In this document: positions 59,001 through 64,000 of the stretch, piece by piece
Layout of the letters: each line of letters starts with the position of its first letter
Numbering within the stretch: position 1 is the stretch's first letter
Assembly (NCBI RefSeq): GCF_932526225.1
Contig: NC_064036.1
Span: 12,207,181 to 12,271,180 of the forward strand
Direction: 5' to 3'
DNA: 64,000 bases
From: Nematostella vectensis
Lineage: Eukaryota; Cnidaria; Anthozoa; Actiniaria; Edwardsiidae
The notes under the pieces: model-generated
What the model was told of the DNA's origin: nothing
What the model saw: only the letters and a program-made list of their open reading frames with translations
Databases searched by the model: none
Made by a program: the position numbers and the translations under genes

Positions 59001-62000
59001 TAGCGGATCTACAGGGTTGGGGGTTAAGGGGTTTATACACTTCCTTGGGCTTAAGCCAGGTCCGTAGTGGATCTACAGGGTTGGGGGTTAAGGGGTTTAT
59101 ACACTTCCTTTGGCTTAAGCCAGGTCAGTAGTGGATCTACAGGGTTGGGGGTTAAGGGGTTTATACACTCCCTTTGGCTTAAGCCAGGTCCGTAGTGGAT
59201 CTACAGGGTTGGGGGTTAAGGAGTTAAAACACTCCCTTGGGCTTAAGCCAGGTCAGTAGTGGATCTACAGGGTTGGGGGTTAAGGGGTTAAAACACTCCC
59301 TTGGGCTTAAGCCAGGTCCGTAGTGGATCTACAGGGTTGGGGGTTAAGGGGTTTATACACTTCCTTTGGCTTAAGCCAGGTCAGTAGTGGATCTACAGGG
59401 TTGGGGGTTAAGGGGTTTATACACTCACTTGGGCTTAAGACAGGTCAGTAGCGGATCTACAGGGTTGGGGGTTATGGGGTTTATACACTTCCTTGGCTTA
59501 AGCCAGGTCAGTAGCAGATCTACAGGGTTGGGGGTTAAGGGGTTTATACACTTCCTTGGGCTAAAGCCAGGTCAGTAGCGGATCTACATGGTTTGGGGTT
59601 AAGGAGTTAATACACTCCCTTGGGCTTAAGCCAGGTCAGTAGTGGATCTACAGGGTTGGGGGTTAAGGGGTTTATACACTCACTTGGGCTTAAGACAGGT
59701 CAGTAGCGGATCTACAGGGTTGGGGGTTATGGGGTTTATACACTTCCTTGGCTTAAGCCAGGTCAGTAGCAGATCTACAGGGTTGGGGGTTAAGGGGTTT
59801 ATACACTTCCTTGGGCTAAAGCCAGGTCAGTAGCGGATCTACATGGTTTGGGGTTAAGGAGTTAATACACTCCCTTGGGCTTAAGCCAGGTCAGTAGTGG
59901 ATCTACAGGGTTGGGGGTTAAGGGGTTAATACACTCCCTTGGGCTAAAGCCAGGTCAGTAGCGTATCTACAGGGTTGGGGGTTAAGGGGTTTATACACTT
60001 CCTTGGGCTTAAGCCAGGTCCGTAGTGGATCTACAGGGTTGGGGGTAAAGGGGTTTATACACTCCCTTGGGATTAAGCCAGGTACGTAGTGGATCTACAG
60101 CGTTGGGGGTTAAGGGGTTTATACACTCCCTTGGGCTTAAGCCAGGTCAGTAGTGGATCTACAGGGTTGGGGGTTAAGGGGTTAATACACTCCCTTGGTC
60201 AGTAGCGAATCTACATGGTTGGGGGTTAAGGGGTTAATATACTCCCTTGGGCTAAAGCCAGGTCAGTAGCGGATCTACATGGTTGGGGGTTAAGGGGTTA
60301 ATACACTCCCTTGGGCTTAAGCCAGGTCAGTAGTGGATCTACAGGGTTGGGGGTTAAGGGGTTAATACACTCCCTTGGGCTAAAGCCAGGTCAGTAGCGG
60401 ATCTACAGTGTTGGGGGTTAAGGGGTTTATACACTTCCCTGGGCTTAAGCCAGGTACGTAGTGGATTTACAGGGTTGGGGCTTAAGGGGTTTATACACTT
60501 CCTTGGGCTTAAGCCAGGTCAGTAGTGGATCTACAGGGTTGGGGGTTAAGGGGTTTATACACTTCCTTGGGCTTAAGCCAGGTCCGTAGTGGATCTACAG
60601 GGTTGGGGGTTAAGGGGTTTATACACTCCCTTTGGCTTAAGCCAGGTACGTAGTGGGTCTACATGGTTGGGGGTTAAGGGGTTTTTACACTCACTTGGGC
60701 TTAAGCCAGGTCAGTAGCGGATCTACAGGGTTGGGGGTTAAGGGGTTTATACACTTCCTTGGGCTTAAGCCAGATCAGTAGTGGATCTACAGGGTTGGGG
60801 GTTAAGGGGTTTATACACTCCCTAGGCTTAAGCCAGGTCCGTAGTGGATCTACAGGGTTGGGGGTTAAGGGGTTTATACACTCCCTTGGGCTAAAGCCAG
60901 GTCAGTAGCAGATCTACAGGGTTGGGGGTTAAGGGGTTTATACACTTCCTTGGGCTTAAGCCACGTCAGTAGCGGATCTACATGGTTGGGGGTTAAGGAG
61001 TTAATACACTCCCTTGGGCTTAAGCCAGGTCAGTAGCGGATCTACATGGTTGGGGGTTAAGGGGTTAATACACTCCCTTGGGCTTAAGCCAGGTCAGTAG
61101 CGGATCTACAGGGTTGGGGGTTAAGGGGTTTATACACTCCCTTGGGCTTAAGCCAGGTCGGTAGTGGATCTACAGGGTTGGGGGTTAAGGGGTTTATACA
61201 CTACCTTTGGCTTAAGCTAGGTCAGTAGCGGATCTACAGGGTTGGGGGTTAAGGGGTTTATACACTCCCTTGGGCTTAAGCCAGGTCGGTAGTGGATCTA
61301 CAGGGTTGGGGGTTAAGGGGTTTATACACTACCTTTGGCTTAAGCCAGGTACGTAGTGGATCTACAGGGTTGGGGGTTAAGGGGTTTATACACTCACTTG
61401 GGCTTAAGCCAGGTCAGTAGTGGATCTACAGTGTTGGGGGTTAAGGGGTTTATACACTCCCTTTGGCTTAAGCCAGGTCAGTAGTGGATCTACAGGGTTG
61501 GGGGTTAAGGGGTTTATACACTTCCTTTGGCTTAAGCCAGGTCAGTAGTGGATCTACAGGGTTGGGGGTTAAGGGGTTTATACACTTCCTTTGGCTTAAG
61601 CCAGGTACGTAGTGGATCTACAGGGTTGGGGGTTAAGGGGTTTATACACTCACTTGGGCTTAAGCCAGGTCAGTAGTGGATCTACAGGGTTGGGGGTTAA
61701 GGGGTTTATACACTCCCTTTGGCTTAAGCCAGGTACGTAGTGGATCTACAGGGTTGGGGGTTAAGGGGTTTATACACTCCCTTGGGCTTAAGCCAGGTCA
61801 GTAACAGATCTACAGGGTTGGGGGTTAAGGGGTTTATACACTCCCTTGGGCTTAAGCCAGGTCGGTAGTGGATCTACAGGGTTGGGGGTTAAGGGGTTTA
61901 TACACTACCTTTGGCTTAAGCTAGGTCAGTAGCGGATCTACAGGGTTGGGGGTTAAGGGGTTTATACACTCCCTTGGGCTTAAGCCAGGTCGGTAGTGGA

Positions 62001-63491
62001 TCTACAGGGTTGGGGGTTAAGGGGTTTATACACTACCTTTGGCTTAAGCCAGGTACGTAGTGGATCTACAGGGTTGGGGGTTAAGGGGTTTATACACTCA
62101 CTTGGGCGTAAGCCAGGTCAGTAGTGGATCTACAGGGTTGGGGGTTAAGGGGTTTATACACTCCCTTTGGCTTAAGCCAGGTCAGTAGTGGATCTACAGG
62201 GTTGGGGGTTAAGGGGTTTATACACTTCCTTTGGCTTAAGCCAGGTCAGTAGTGGATCTACAGGGTTGGGGGTTAAGGGGTTTATACACTTCCTTTGGCT
62301 TAAGCCAGGTACGTAGTGGATCTACAGGGTTGGGGGTTAAGGGGTTTATACACTCACTTGGGCTTAAGCCAGGTCAGTAGTGGATCTACAGGGTTGGGGG
62401 TTAAGGGGTTTATACACTCCCGTTGGCTTAAGCCAGGTCAGTAGTGGATCTACAGGGTTGGGGGTTAAGGGGTTTATACACTTCCTTTGGCTTAAGCCAG
62501 GTCAGTAGTGGATCTACAGGGTTGGGGGTTAAGGGGTTTATACACTTCCTTTGGCTTAAGCCAGGTCAGTAGTGGATCTACAGGGTAGGGGGTTAAGGGG
62601 TTTATACACTTACTTGGGCTTAAGCCAGGTCAGTAGTGAATCTACAGGGTTGGGGGTTAAGGGGTTTATACACTCCCTTGGGCTTAAGCCAGGTCCATAG
62701 TGGATCTACAGGGTTGGGGGTTAAGGGGTTTATACACTTCCTTGGGCTTAAGCCAGGTCCATAGTGGATCTACAGGGTTGGGGGTTAAGGGGTTTATACG
62801 CTTCCTTGGGCTTCCAAGTGAAGCGTGGTGTACATTAAAATACAGTAAAAAGCGAGTCACAAGAAGTGAGATATAACTATATTGATGGAACATTTCGTGT
62901 CAAACCCTCCCCCTCCGATTCCCCTTGACAAAAAGCTGGATCAGCCCCTGTAGGTAACCAGGATTTTATTACCTTTTTATTGAGTTGAAGCATAGAATGA
63001 CATTTCTTTATGCTTTTGCTATTCATTTTAGCAAGTACCTTATTGCATTTGACGTGTACCAGCCTGGAAGTGGGTACAAGAAAACAACCCCAGGTTCGCC
63101 ATACATCTGTATTTGCATCTGCAGGTAAAGTTATGGAATATGTGTTGAAGGGCAGATTACATGAAAATACATTATGATATATTGTTTTTGTATTAGCAAA
63201 AAAAAAATACTTTTGAATTTTAAGACAGCTTTATCATAGGTACTTTAGTTCAATGTACACCAAGCGCATTTGAAATAGTCTTAAATAAAATAGTCCAAAA
63301 TTGCACCTTAACTTAGCTAAACTTATTTCTTTTCCAGATTCTTAGACCCAGTTCCTTCCCTTACCGATATAACCCACTTGACACAGAAAGCCCATCCAAC
63401 ACCAGTGAAGTTTGCTGTGGTTAGTGGAGGAAACGTCTCTATCTATAGCTTCCTGGATGCTGATCTACCAACATTTGTCAGCAATGGATAA
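53048..63491 (+). CDS. TSEN54: tRNA-splicing endonuclease subunit Sen54
   Basis: Structural subunit of the tetrameric nuclear endonuclease that excises introns from pre-tRNAs. Exons read: 53048-53073, 53257-53418, 53628-53691, 56902-56949, 57023-57070, 57192-57244, 57346-57527, 63032-63124 and 63338-63491. The N-terminal TSEN54 domain has RGNLSVGIWVPEKAMIKIEA, GSLELYYGGMPLTLQQ, AFSILLPHMFTLDHYIVYAY and LLRLGFIVVKHQKK. The C-terminal part has YLIAFDVYQPGSGYKKTTPG, FLDPVPSLTDIT and VSIYSFLDADLP. The start at 53048 was chosen because its exon joins the next in phase. Exon 7 ends in phase 1, but the next visible exon needs phase 2, so at least one middle exon is missing or unrecognised. The human protein has a long variable linker here, with a conserved W-R-E-Y-K region that I cannot find. 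The intron holds a large satellite. Confidence 0.88.
54207..55268. mobile_element. LINE copy with 5' inversion (TSEN54 intron 3)
   Basis: 54207-54920 is the LINE 3' end on the minus strand, nearly identical to 10345-11030. 54920-55268 is the adjacent upstream ORF2 segment of the same family but on the plus strand (INNEPIQMVNETKFLGLIID ... LYFTLVHPYIHY). About 34 bp (TTTTAC(A/G)TTAGTTCATCCG and on) are present at both sides of the inversion. The 3' end carries the CAATCAATCAATC tail. This is the standard outcome of twin priming during target-primed reverse transcription. Confidence 0.82.
58473..62812. repeat. 64-bp G-rich satellite, about 68 copies, in TSEN54
   Basis: Unit of 64 bp containing GGCTTAAGCCAGGTCAGTAG, TGGATCTACAGGGTTGGGGG and TTAAGGGGTTTATACACT. 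Variation is mostly point changes (GTCAG/GTCCG/GTACG; CTCCC/TTCCT/CTCAC). Higher-order structure: a 255-bp block at about 59387 repeats at about 59642, and a two-unit block at about 61156 repeats 704 bp (11 units) on at about 61860. The same 70-base flank (GGCTTCCAAGTGAAGCGTGG and on) appears inside the left end (about 58587-58652) and at the right end (about 62811-62876). Open frames within it are artefacts. Confidence 0.96.
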
Positions 63492-63870
63492 AGACGGGAA
63501 TGCTGTGCTCACAGGTGACCTAGTGCTTCTGTGGTTTGCTGTGGTTAACAGAGACAGCGTCTCCACCTGTAGCTTGATAAGTGAGGGCCTACCAACATTT
63601 GTCAGCAATAATAAGAGACGGGAATGCTGTGCTCACAGATAACCTTGTGCCTCGAAGGTCTGCTTCGGTTAGCAGAGAGCAGAGCGGGCGTCTGCGGTTC
63701 TATCAAAATTGGTCAGCAGTGGCAGGGTTACCGTGGCAGGAGATGAGTAATGTCCACTTGAACAACTTTGAAGTCTGCGTTTGTCAGTGAAGAAACTAAC
63801 TTCAGCACCTGATCTAAAAAGATCAGTATGGCTAAACATGGGAATGCTGTGCACACAGGCAACCCTGCAC
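63415..63870 (+). repeat. Tandem partial copies of the TSEN54 terminal exon
   Basis: The segment GTTTGCTGTGGTTAGTGGAG to GGAATGCTGTGCTCACAGGT (about 63412-63520), which spans the TSEN54 stop, recurs at about 63531-63645 (CTACCAACATTTGTCAGCAA and GGAATGCTGTGCTCACAG shared). Weaker copies recur at about 63655-63730 and 63838-63865. The copies lie after the stop codon, in the presumed 3' UTR or beyond. Confidence 0.7.
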
Positions 63871-64000
63871 GGAGGCCCATTGTACTGTCTACCCTGGGTA
63901 CCAGAGCCTCCAAACTTCTCTCGCCCAGTAACGCTCGTCGCGGCATTTTGGCTGAGCGTCACTGGACGGGAGAAGTAAGAACAACGCCTTATCCTCCACA

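Noticed and set aside
59387-59833. Two identical 63-residue open frames
   Set aside because: They are products of a 255-bp higher-order duplication inside the 64-bp satellite, within a TSEN54 intron.
1-64000. CRISPR arrays, prokaryotic operons, phage or integrative elements
   Set aside because: All tandem arrays lack unique spacers, and genes have many introns; the sequence is animal nuclear DNA.

Overview
The window is eukaryotic and AT-rich. Its genes are spread over many short exons with GT-AG introns, and they are embedded in a dense landscape of degraded retroelements, terminal-inverted-repeat (TIR) elements and tandem repeats. Five conserved animal housekeeping genes can be read exon by exon. 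Exon structure, the long poly-G/poly-C tracts and the repeat types fit an early-branching metazoan, most likely an anthozoan cnidarian such as a sea anemone or coral. That placement is an inference from gene content and style, not a database match.

Layout. 1-12 kb is a repeat-rich region: a LINE reverse-transcriptase fossil split by a TTAA-flanked MITE, two or three fold-back elements, and one unrecognised three-exon gene candidate (3029-6178, +). 12.9-20.1 kb holds a two-exon gene for a small secreted cysteine-rich protein (-) and an inverted, broken paralogue (+). Between them lie repeated copies of the first gene's upstream region and two adjacent 19/20-bp minisatellites. 22.9-28.5 kb is a MOB3-type kinase activator (-). 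29.2-35.3 kb is V-ATPase subunit C (+). 37.0-45.0 kb is a CWF19L1 orthologue (-). 45.5-51.2 kb is ribosomal protein S11 (+). 53.0-63.5 kb is TSEN54, the tRNA-splicing endonuclease subunit (+), with about 4.3 kb of 64-bp satellite in its largest intron.

The conserved genes do not form a pathway. MOB3/ATP6V1C and CWF19L1/RPS11 are head-to-head pairs with 0.68 kb and 0.44 kb between start codons, so each pair may share a bidirectional promoter. ATP6V1C and CWF19L1 are tail to tail.

The most unusual structures are: a 3.8-kb TTAA-flanked element with two nearly identical 553-bp inverted arms inside RPS11 intron 3, carrying remnants of a C2H2-finger gene; the secreted cysteine-rich gene with its duplicated upstream cassette and broken copy; the 64-bp G-rich satellite with higher-order structure; an apparent missing exon in TSEN54; a LINE copy with a twin-priming 5' inversion; and an extended miRNA-like hairpin in RPS11 intron 2. 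I found no CRISPR array, prokaryotic operon, tRNA or rRNA gene. Exon boundaries were deduced by hand from splice signals and phase continuity and have not been checked by alignment.
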